Source of the DNA: Elusimicrobiota bacterium
GTDB lineage: Bacteria > Elusimicrobiota > Elusimicrobia > F11
Assembly (NCBI GenBank): GCA_022072025.1
Contig: JAJVIP010000006.1
Location: forward strand, 170,087-234,086
DNA: 64,000 nucleotides
Direction: 5' to 3'
The position numbers and the translations under genes are program-made. Below, in pieces: positions 8,868-20,800 of the stretch. Below the pieces are notes generated by a model that searched no databases, was not told where the DNA came from, and saw only the letters and a list, made by a program, of their open reading frames with translations. How positions within the stretch are numbered: the first letter of the stretch is position 1; each line of letters opens with the position of its first letter.

Positions 8868-11800
8868 CTAATTTCCTTTTAATATCTCCATCAATCGGTT
8901 CATATCGACGAAGATGTATTTAATGTAGCTGTGATTTTCTGCCACTTGGAATAGCCCAGGGCTTCCAGGAGCGGGAAGACGCTTAACAGCTGTGCCATTG
9001 TTCCCAAAGGCAATGTCGATCCCAATACCCCTTCCCGTCTCCGAAGGCGCAATGCGCGTAACTGGATCTTTTGAAAAACCGATTTTTGTCGTTATCGCCG
9101 GATCGCCCCGGTAACGGCCCAGATCGGCGCCCTCGGCCCCAATCGGCGTTGCGTTCTCGTATGACAATTTTTCCTTTTTATTATCGTAAACATATCCTCC
9201 CGCGCTATGAGGATAAAGCATACGGTAATGTTGTTTCTGAAAGGGAGCCATTATCTTGTCCGATACAATTCCTATTCCGCTTCGCTCGAATGCTGAAAAC
9301 ATAATATCGACCGTTCCGTTCCCTGTGTAGCAGGCGACAAAGTCCAGCTTGTCAATCAAATCGAAGGCTGCCTTCCTATTAGCTCCGGGTACATATTTAT
9401 TGACATAATCTTTTAAGAGTCGGATTTGTTGTTGGCGAAAGCCAATTTGATTTCCTTTTTCATCTATGAATCGTTGAAACATGCTGTTTCCAATTCCATT
9501 TATCACCAAAACTTCCGCATTAGGATTCGGGGCTACGGCCTGCGTAAGTTCTCGGTCGTTCATCCAGACACCCCACGTTGACCAATTATCCATTCTTTCA
9601 GACAGTCTTCGGACAGCGCTGTCTTTGGGACTGAAACTCAAAACCCATCCTACGATTCCCACGGCGGTCTTCACAGCTAAACCAATGGTTTCTTTGATCC
9701 CCGACACCAAAGATTTGGCCGATGATCGTAAGCCGCTGCCATCCAAAGTGAAAATTGCCTTTATGCCCGACCAAAGAGTTTTGACAACATTCGCGCCTAC
9801 ACTCAAAATTCCGACGGCGATTCCAGCTGCGTAAGCAAACGGTTTCGCCAATCCATTTTTGAGAGCGCCAGCAAATTTCTCTCCGACCCATTGGCGAGAT
9901 GCATCTAAAACGGTGGGTCTCTTATCTGGGCCGATTTCTGTGGTTTGCGATACTGCACGCAAGCCGGGCAGGGAAGCGGATTTTTCAACAGGGATAGGTA
10001 AAAATTGCTTTTGCCCATCGGATAACGGTAGTTGAGGTTGAGATGGCGATTCAACAAGTGGCGTTTTTTTGAGTTGGGCGCCGGTGGGGGGATGGATCTG
10101 CTTGGGCATGACGCCAGGACGCAATGCCTCACCAATGCCTGGGAGAACAGCCGCACCTTGTCCTTCCGAGTTTTCCGTCATCAAACTCAAAATTCCGCCA
10201 GCAATGCCGATCGGCAAAGCGACTTTCAAGACAGCTTTGGCGGTGTCAATCGAGTTTTGCGTCGGGGAATTTAGCTTTGAGTTCATCTTTGGTGACTTTG
10301 CGGAAGATTTCATCAGGTCCCCATCTGGCATCTTCGGTAAACGACCACCAGTATTGTCCGCACTTTTTGCACTTAAATGCTTCCCACCAAGTTCCGTCTT
10401 CAAGCTGGCGCTTCTTGATTGACTGAAGGTTTCTTCGAAGCTGTTCTTCGTCTTCAACTGACGAATTCCTGTCGGGTCCAATTTCTGTCGGCCATCCTGA
10501 ACAACATCCATCCATTTTTTGCCTCCTATTTCGCTTGGAGAAAATGTCCCCAAAACTTCAATGTTTGAAGCGGTATCAATCGAGTTTCGCGTCGGGGAAT
10601 TTGCTGCGGGCATCTTCGATAGAGACTTTCCTGAATTCATATACGTCCCCTCGGCCGCCTGCACTGATTTCAGTTTTTGTCCAGAGTTGCCCACATTGCT
10701 TACAACGCCCGATTTCATCTCCGAATGGAACTTTGTGGATCCGTTCGTAGAGACGCCCGAGTTCATCGTATTGGTTTTGATCTTCCCTACTGAATTCTTT
10801 TGTAAGACCGAGTAGGTTCCGTCTTTTTCCGCAGCAAGTTTCCATTCGTATCTCACTCCTTTTGCGTCAACACTATAGACGCGTTCGATTTCGAATCCCC
10901 TAGCCTTTAATTCTTGTATCGATCCATTCTCAACCAACCACTCTCTCGCACCGCCACGAGTCTTTCCTCCTTGTTTGAAACCCCAATTTCTAGGATCCCA
11001 TGATCTTTCTAAAGGAGATTTGAAACCTGTCACGTCGGTCTTTTTGACAACGATTACAACTTCTGTTCCTTGTCTATAACGAGTCCCAGCTTCATTCATG
11101 AGAGTCATTCTCTTGGCGAAGCCTTTAGGGGTACGCACCTTTTTCATGTCGTCCCATGCTCCGATAAAAGCATCTTTTTCTGTCTTGGAACCGAAAGTCT
11201 CAATTCCACCGAGGAAATCTTCTGCTTTGTTCGGACTCATTACTTTGGCAAACAACCTATTCGCAGGGAATGCGTTTGCGATATCATCACCATGTTTAAG
11301 TAACTGCTTGCCAATTTTCTCGCCTGCCTCAACAACCTCGTCGCCGTGTTTAACAAGTTCCGTCGCGGCATCAGCTCCCTTGAGCGACCTCACCACCCAT
11401 TTCCCGCCAATCTTGAGACCATCGCCCACAAAGGGAATGAAGCCGATCAGCGAAAACGCCATTCCCAACTTGCTTCCTTTCTCCCGGTTAGCCTCGAAGT
11501 CGCGCGCATCTGCCGCCATGCCCGCAGGAGTCAATCCAAAACCAATTTGGCCGGCGGTGTGCTTCCAAGTCCGTTCATCGTCGGATAAGAAGTCTCCCTT
11601 AGCCGCACCAATTCCCATCTGGTCAACATCGGCTTTAACTGCTTGCGCGAATTCTTTTCTTTCCAGTTTCCGCTGCTCGGCAAGGGCCAAGCGAATTCTA
11701 TCGTCGGAATTTTCCAGGCTCGCGCGGAACTTAGGTCCAAGAATGCCATGAAGCCCGGGCAAGATTCCCCGATCTTTCATCTTGAAGAGCTGCTCGAAAG

Positions 11801-14800
11801 CCTTCTTCTCTCCGCCCAGGCCATTCAGCGCTTTCTCAAGAGGGGTTTTGCTTTCTTTCGCTTCCTTCATCTGATTCAAGCCATCCGCAAACTGTCGAAG
11901 GTTGTCGTTGCGCCGGCCGATTTCACCCACGGACTCATCCACAATCCGGTCAAACTTGTTGCTAAGGGCCTTGAATTCCCGCAGTGCTTTGTCCGCCTTT
12001 CTCACATCACCGGCCTCAATCGCTTGTTCGGCTTCGGCTCGCTTTGCCTTAAGCAGCGCGAGATTCTTATTCAAGCGTGAGACAGAATCCGTTTTGGCCG
12101 CGGAGTCTAACACTGGATTGACTTTCTCATCGTGCAATCCGAGATCTTTGAGAAGTGACACCACTTCGGCCGCGGTCTGGCCCAAATCTTTGGCTTTGCC
12201 TTCGATGAAGCCGACCTGATTCTCATGCTTCGGAAGAACGGACGCCGATTCTTGTAGCTGGGTTTTGAGGCGACCTTTTTCCTGTTCGTATTCCGAGAGC
12301 TTATCGCCGGTGAAAAATTCAAGCAGGCCCTTCACCTTGCTGATGAATTGGTCGAGGACGCCCTCTTTGCCAAACAGCCCGTCAATATCCTGGGTGTTGG
12401 AAAGGGCCCGTCTTACGTCACCCGCAGCGACCGCTGTTGTCGAGAGGATCTCAATTCCACCTTTAGAATCCCTAGTCGGCAGGTAGGTGATGGCGTCGAA
12501 AGTGTCACTGTCCTGCTTAATCAGTAGGAGCTGAGCACCGCTAGCTATATCCTTTTGAGAACCCCTGAACTCCTTGGCAAACGCGGTGTCAACGGACACG
12601 AGATAAAATTGTTTTCCGTCTTTAAGCTTTCCGTCTTCGCGCTGGACAAAGTACCCTTCCAAAACCAACTCTCCCACGTCATTGGTCCGCATTGCCGCAA
12701 TGCGGAGATCACGGCTCCCTTCGAAGGCAAGATTTTCGGGAAGCTGAAGGAAGATGTTCTTTCCATCCTCCTCCACTTTGAATCCGGCAGACTCCGCGGC
12801 TTTACGCGCCATCGCGTTCGCCAACTGCTGCTGCATCTCGACGATCTTAGCCGTCGAAAGAGAAGCATCGTGCTTGCCCATCACAGGTAGCGCCGCCAGG
12901 AGTTCGGTCTGCTGCGGAATGTTCAGACTATTGAAATCAACTACCGTCACGCCGGTGCCGGCCGCCGATTCCAGCGCACGCAAGGATTTTTGGAGAGCGG
13001 CTTTGTCCGTTGCGTCGAAGACCGTCACAGTCAAGCCACCTTTCTCGTTTTTGTCCATCACATATTTCAGTTGGCCGGTGGCTTCGTTCATCACCACTTC
13101 TCTGCTGATGGAACGATCCGCGAGCAGGGTTTCCTGATAAATCAGTTGCGGTCCACCCACGTTCACGCCCACGCCTAGCGCATTCATGATGGCCGACGTA
13201 ACGCCGGCTAACTGGCTGGCAGCATCGATTCGCTTAATCTCGAAGGTAGCCGAGGCGGCTCCGTATTTCTCGTCCAGGGTGCGCGTGTAAACCTTGCCGC
13301 GCGTCAATACATCACCTTCGCTCGTTTTCACTATGTTGGTCACACTGTCATAGGAGCGCAGCGTATATCCGACCACCCGGCCCGAAGCGCCGAAAGAAGC
13401 GTGTTCGCTGGCAAGGATTGTGGGTTTCCCGTCCTGGCTTTGGCCCATAAACACCCGGCGCGTCAGAACCTCTTTGCCAGAAGCGTCCGTGGAAAACTCT
13501 TGATAGATGGCTTTTGCGCCTTTGACGACTTGGGCGACTTCTTCCGCCCCTTTGCCGAATGTCCGGCTGACTTCCGCGAGAACCGTCTTTACGTTCTCGC
13601 CGCGGAGGAATTCAAATCGGCCGGTTTCTTGGAATTTCCCTGCGACTTCCCGGAAGATTTTGCCTTCGGCTTTTACGACCTGGCCGGATTGGTCATAGCC
13701 AAACGCATACGAGCGGAGCTCGTTCTGGCCGGACGCCGCGCGTGTGAGCGATCCTTTAATTTCGTTGCCCTGCACGAAGATTGCGTAAATCTTGTTGTCG
13801 ATTTTCACGCCCAATTCTTTGGCGTCTTTGGTGATGATGCCCTGACCGATGAGGACGTTTTTCGCGGCGGCCAGTGACGCACCAAATTCCTGTTTGAGCG
13901 CCGCAATATCGATATTCTTCACGCCCGCCACACCTGCGAAAATATTCCGTACTTCTTCCGTCGATAGCGCCAAATTTCCTCGGTCTTGATTGCCGGACCG
14001 GATGGCGATATACGCTTCTGCCTCGCGGCTCGCGCCCAACACGCTGCCGAAGGTATCTTTGATGTTCTGAACAATGCCACTCAATGCCTGCGAGAGGCTT
14101 AAATTCTCACCGTCGAACCCAGGCAGGGATGGAAACCCTCCCACTGGAAGCACCGAAGCCCCGACAAATGCCCGGCTTTGCGCCGGATTGAACTCCGGCG
14201 AGCGGCCCAGCCGGTCGAATAAAAAGCCTCCTATCGATTTTGCCGCTCCGTCAAAGAGAGAAAGCCGGCCTGCGAGATCATTTGTGGAAACGCCTTTTAC
14301 GAGAGATTGAACGCCAGCGGCGGGATTCTGGACGACGGAAATTGGAAGAGTGATCACCTGGATCGCTAATTGTGCAAGGCCACCCGTCGTTTGCAATAAC
14401 GCACCGAGATAGGCGATCTGGACGCGAGTTTTGTCGCTGATGTCCTTAAGCTGATCCTGCACAGGGGGAGCGCCAGCGCCGTATTGAAGAGTAATAGGTT
14501 GGCCGGAGGATTGCAACGCGACTTGACGCTCCACTGATCTCCGAATTGATTGGTCAAAAGCCTCGTTATTGACATTTCGTTTTTTGTCATCAACGATCAT
14601 TAATTTTCCATCTGAATCTTTTTTCGCAATGACCTCATTGCCTTGGCCACGAGAGGAAACGTTGGAAACGATCTGCGCTACGAGCGTCCCGATGGTCTGA
14701 CCGGTCTGATTATTGGTGTTGTTGGCAATCACACGACCCAGCAATTCCGCAACCAGAGCGCTTGTAAACGCCTTGGCAAAAGCCTGAGAGGATGTAATGG

Positions 14801-17800
14801 GTTTAGGATCGGCACTGTTCTGGTTCCGCGTAGCCGAAGAAAGGGAGGATGCGGCGCTTAATGCGGCGATGGTCAAAAGCTGCTGACCTTCCTTGACCCC
14901 TTCCACCCGAGCCGCAGCCACGTTGAGGACGGTGATAAGAACGATTTTCGTAGGCAAGTCCGCAGCTAAATTCAAACCTCCAACCGAAGCGATGGCGGAG
15001 GACGCAGCGGTCTTAAGTAGGGCATTCACATCGTGAACTCCCGCGGCATTGGCAGCCACGACGTTAATTACCGTCGAGCCCGTGACTCTAATGACTCCAC
15101 GAGAAAAATTAGTTCCGATATTACTTACTTCGGCTGCCTTGAGAGCCTTGTCGAGTTTGGCCTGGGCATACGCGGCGCCGCCTTGAATCGCGCCCGCTTT
15201 CAAAGCGTTCCGGAGCCGACCCTCATTGATGGCTGATTGCGTGGCTGCGAGCACGCCCACCGCTATGGCCGTGCCGACACCGGGAATGGCCACAGAAATG
15301 GCGATTTGAACCACGCCGATAATTGCGTTGACCGGTTCCACCCAAGAAGCGTCCGATTCGCCAGACATTTCGGTTGTCGTGGTGATCCGGCTCGAGTTCC
15401 GCGTGGCCTCTTCGTCTAAATTTCCAAAAGCGTCGTACACGTAAACGTTATCACCGCTGGAGGACGTGTTTTGATGACGTTGAGGGCCGACCGCGTTGCG
15501 CCAGTTGATGGCATCTGACCACAACCCGTCCATGTTGCGTGTTAAGGCGACATTGTTTGCGGACCAACTGCCGGCGACTTGATTCCCGATGCGCGTCCGT
15601 CCCTGGTCGCTGGCCCATCCTGACTCACCGCGAGCGCCGATGACCGTCGCGCCAACCATCGTGCTGCCGGTTTTCTGACCGAGGTCGTTGTATTGAATGT
15701 TTCTCTCGGTCGTGGAACCAGTCGCCACGTTGGAATCGTCTCGATAGAAACTCGAACGGATTTCTTTTGCCCGGCCGTAGGCATCGAAGGCGAGCGTTTC
15801 GGATTTTTGGACGGTCGCAACGCGATTCAGCAACCCATCAACATAGTGATCCTTGATCTTCCCTTTGAATAAGCCGCCTTTGTTCCACCACCAATAGGTG
15901 TAATGGAGGGGCTGAACAGTCGCCGATGTACTGCCGATCTGCCGACCCTTTTCGTCGTACCGGATATTGCCTTCGAGCATGTAAAAATTGATGCCCAAAT
16001 TTTGGATGCGTGCATCTTTGTGGCTACCGGTTCCTGTTGCCCGGATCGCCTGTCCAACCAACCGGTCCGTTCCCGATTGATAGTCATATTCGGTCACCAC
16101 CGTCGCTGTCGCGTCTTTCCAATCGCCGCTCAATCCGGGGATGTTTCCGCCGCCGATAGACTTCCATGTCCGCGATTCGGTCTTTGAAACCAGGAGGCCA
16201 TCCGAGTTGTAGGTCGCGTTCGACACCACGGAACCGACGCCGGTGTTCTTTTTGTATTCCTGGAACGTGGTTTGGAGGACGGCGGCCACGGTTTCCGTGA
16301 GGTTGGCTCCGACGGCGGCGCCGCCCAACTGTTTGTGCAACAGTTCGCCAATCGTCGCTTCGCCGAGAGTCGTTCCGTCTTCAAAGGTGTATCCCGCCAG
16401 GTTGCCGCCCAAAACATCTTTAAAGATAACGGCCACGGTGTTCGCCTTGATCTCCTTGAACAAGGCATTGTAAAGAAGTGTGCGAATGGACGACGTGTAG
16501 AGGTTTGCGCCATAAGCATCCGCCGCTTGATCTTCTTCCAGCACCGATTTCAGGTCTTTCAGCTTGATGTTCCAAATTTGATCGTAATCGCCTGCCGTGG
16601 TGAGAACCGCCGCCGCTTTCGCCTGAGCCTGGGCAGGGGTCAATCCCTGCTCAACAAACGAAGCTGTCAGCATCTTGGCGAAAACTTCGCGCAAGGTTAA
16701 ATTCGAGAGGTCAACGCCCTGGGCATCAAGCTGGTTCTTATCGAGGATTTCATTGATGGAGTAACGCCCGATAGCGGCCCGGAAATCAGGATCGGTTTCG
16801 CCGTCGGAATAAGCGTCCAGAGACGTTCCGAGCGCATTGAAAAGCATATCACCCGCGGTGAGCGAGGTAATCGGAATACCCATCTCGTCCTTGAGACCAG
16901 CCAGGGAAGCGGTTAGGGAATTCACGACCATGTTCAGCAGTTCGGGACTGTAATTGGCTCCCAGTTTTTCTTCGAGGACCGGCTTAACCGCGTTCGTGAT
17001 GATGTCTTTGTAGATGGCAAACAGGTTCTTCGAGGCGAGCGCGGCGCTGTCGCCCGCGGAATAGCTGTCGGCGATGTTCTTCAAGAAATCTTCCAACGTG
17101 AGATTCACGAACGAGTTGCCGAGCGGATCGCGTGTTGTTCCGAAGTTCGACAAAGGAATGCTCAGCGCGAGTTGAGTGAGATCCACTTCCACGCCGTTCA
17201 CGACAAAGCCAATGGTCTGCTCGTCCTTCCAGCTCACGGCCTGGCCTGCCGCGTTATAAACGATCTCGGTGCGTTCCGTTGTGTTGTTGCGGGCCGGCGC
17301 GGCCGTCGAGGTCTGCGTTTCCGTGTATTCCGTCACCTGGCCCAAGGCGTTGTATTTCATTCCGAACCGGTGCGAGGTGATTTCGCGAAGAGGCGCGGCA
17401 TCGTCGCCGGTGATCTTGGTGGTCGAATCGATGATCTGCCCGAGCGAATTCAGGACTGCGGAGAATTCGTTGACATAGCGGTGATCGAGACCCAGCAAGT
17501 CACTCGTCTCTCGAATGACGCTGCGAGAGCCCAGGACCCGGCCCTGGCCGTCATAGCGGAATTGATCCACGGTTTCGGTGATGGTCTTTCCAAAGTCCAC
17601 TCGCGAGCGTGTCTGCAAAACAATCTGGCCCGATCCATCAAAGAACGTCTCAAGAATGTTGGTTTGATAGGTGTGGTCAAGCCCGGGCGCTTTCTCGTTG
17701 ACTTGGAGGGAGGAGGACAAAAGCCGGCCTTTGTTGTCATAGATCAAATCGCTGGTCGTTGATTCGGTGGTGACTTTCGCGCCTTCGGTCGTGGCGCGCG

Positions 17801-20800
17801 TGTAGCGGGTGACAAGGCCGAGGTCGCCATAGGCGGAGTTTATGGTTCCCACATGGAACGATCGGTTGAGAGTTGTTCCATCCGGCGACGTCTCGGTGTA
17901 GTCGATTTCGGAAATGGCGATAAACCCAAGGCCGTTGTAGGTGATGTCCGTTGTTGTGTTTTCTGTAACAATACGTCCGGTGGGATTGGCCGCGGAGCCG
18001 TCCCATGTGGTGCGGGAATAGCGGGCGGTCCGGCCGGCCGCATCGAATTTTGAATTGGCGGTCGCAATCTCTTGGGACTTATCAAACGTGCCGTCGGCGC
18101 TGCGTTCGCTGACAAGTACGCGGCTCGTCAGGATCCGGCCCAGCGAATCATACGTGTTGGCCACCAAGGTTTGTTCCGTAACGGTCTTGTCGTCGTTTTT
18201 CGTCACGCGTGTATAGGTCAGCGCGCGACCTTTGGAATCGTAGGTAAGGCCGGTGGTCGTGACTTCGGTTTCGCGACCGTTGTCGAAGGTCGTTTGCCGG
18301 TTGCTGGTCGCCCTGTCCGCCGCATCGAAAGAAAGATTCTCAACAAAAACAGAATAAATGTGATCGAGATGCGAGGTGCCGTCGGTTCCCGTCTCATGGA
18401 TGTCGGAGGATTGCTGCACGATCCGCCCTTTGGCGTCGTATTTGATGCCGGCCACGAAGACCGATGAACCGTCGCCTCCGGTGATGGTGCGCCCGATCGA
18501 CTCGGTGATGGTCTTAGCGCCGTCGGTTGTGGCTTTGACGTAGCCAATCACTTGGCCGGCGCCGTTGTATTCATAACCGCTGGTCGAAATGGAATAGGTG
18601 TGGTCCAGGTTGCCGCGGCCGTCCAGATCAATGGCGGTTTCGCGGATACGGGTGTTAGAGGAAAGCAGGCGACCGTCTTTGTTATAGGTGGAATCGATCA
18701 GCGAGGTTTCGGTGGTCGTTTTGAAGGTGACGGCGGTGGCCGGATTCTTTTCCTCAATCGTCCGGTCCGCGCGGGTAGCCTGGCCGAGAGAATTGTAGGT
18801 CAGGTTCGTCACGGTGCGCTTCAAGACTGGATCCGTTCCGGGCGCTGTTTCGCGCACCGTCACATCAGAGAATTTAAGAAGTCCCTGGGCGTTGTAAGCG
18901 AGATTGACGACGGTTTCCACCGACTCTTTTCCGAGGGCGGCTCCGCTGGCGGGATCAAAACCGGCTGTCGTGCGAAGATAACCCGTTGCTTGGCCCAGCC
19001 GGTTGTAGGTCATGCCCGAGGTTACGATGCGGGATTTTTGGGCGTATCCTGGCGAGCGCTCAACCAAATCCACGGTGCTGCCGGTAAGCTGTCCGTCCAA
19101 TTGATAAGTAAGCCCACTCACGTTCTCGACGGTGGTGAGGAATCCGTCTACGGTCATCCGGCGCGTGGCGAGAATCCGGCCCAGAGCGTCGAAATCGTTT
19201 TCTGTTGTGACGGTCTTGGTGTGATCAAGAATCGCGCCTTCGGCCACGGCGCCATCGGCCTTATTCCGCTCATTGATGACATACACAGATTTCCTCAGCG
19301 CGCCGAACCTGTCATAAACAAGCGAGGAGGAATCCTCGATTGTGATCTTCGCGCCGTCTTCGGTGCGGCGCAGAATATGAGACGCCTGCCCCAAGGTGTC
19401 GTAATCGATCAGGGTTTTGACGGTGAAGGTGTGATTGAGCGTCGAGGCGCCGTCGGTTCCGGTTTCGGTCATAGCGGTTTCGGAATACGCCAAGCGACCC
19501 CACGAATCATAGAGGCAGGATGTGACTTGCTCTCGCGTGGTTTTGTTGTTTTCGGTGGTCGTCCGCGCCCACGCGACGGCCTGCCCGAGGTCGTTGTAGC
19601 CGGCGATGCCGTAATCCGTCACGACGGAGTAAACACGGAGCAAGGAGTTTCGCGGATCGTTGCCGGCAATCGTGTCTTCCTCGGTGAACAAAGATTCTTG
19701 ATGCGACAGACGCCCCGCGCGGTCGTAGGTCATGTTGATCGCCGTCTCGGTAACGCGGCGATTCTCATTTGATTCGGTGACAACGCGCGTAAATCCGATC
19801 ACTTGTCCCAAGTCGTCGTTGTAGTTGTTCACCAAATCAACCGTGAAGGAACGGCGGAACTTGGTTCCATTTGTCACAGTGTCGGTCTCGATAATTTCCG
19901 TGTGGCTGGTGAGGACTTGGCCGTAATCACCGTAAGTGAGATTGGAGGCGGATTCTTGCGTTCTCCGCTCGCCTTCAACGGTCGTTCTCACATAACCCGT
20001 CATATAACCCAGGTCGTTGAATCCGGTCGCGGTGGTGGTTACAAAAGTCTTCCGCGTCAACGCTTGAGGATCGTTCAACGAGTTCTCGGTGCGTTCCGTG
20101 CGGCTTTCGGTCACGCGCGCGCGGTCATCGTAATCGTTCTCGGTGAAATCAACGGTGATCTTGTTGTCCTCGAGGGTCTCGCGTTTAAGTTTGAGCACGC
20201 GGCCCAAAAGCGGATCGAACTCAAGATAAGTGATCGTCTCGGTGAACTCGCGGTGAAGGAGCGTCCCGCCAGTCGAATCCATCTGGACCGTGTGCACCTG
20301 GCTTCCAATGATGCGGCCTTCGGTTTGATCGAAGCGGTGAGAAATTTCCTCGACGGTAACAAGACCGCGCTCCGAAGTGGTGCGCGTCAGGTTTTGCAGT
20401 CGGCCGAAAGCGTCGTAACCATCGCCGGGAACGCCGTCCACGCCTGCGGCCACATGGATTTGCCGGAGCGCCACTTGCTCGCGCGATCCGTCTTCCCTGA
20501 CGACAAATTCCGTTTCTAGCGTGTCGCTTTCTTTCTGGCGGCGCTGCTCGTCATAGGTAATGTCGAACACGATGCGGACGGTCTCGCGGCCGGGGGAGGC
20601 AGAGGAAACAACGCTTTCACGGTACTCCGACGGAAGATTCGCGGCCTGGCCGGAGGTTATGTATTTGTATTGGTCACGCACCGTGACGGTTCGCGGATGA
20701 TCGGTGGTATCGAAATCGAACGAGGCCAGGTTAAGCCCCGCTTCCGCGACGCCTTCGATGGTGATGTTGACCGAGGTTTTTACCCGGTCGTTCTCGTCGT

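Noticed and set aside
18552-19772. A 406-codon plus-strand open frame opposite the giant gene
   Set aside because: It mirrors the repetitive coding strand; the translation is Gly/Val/Arg-rich with no domain, and many similar antisense frames lie along the giant and the pump genes.
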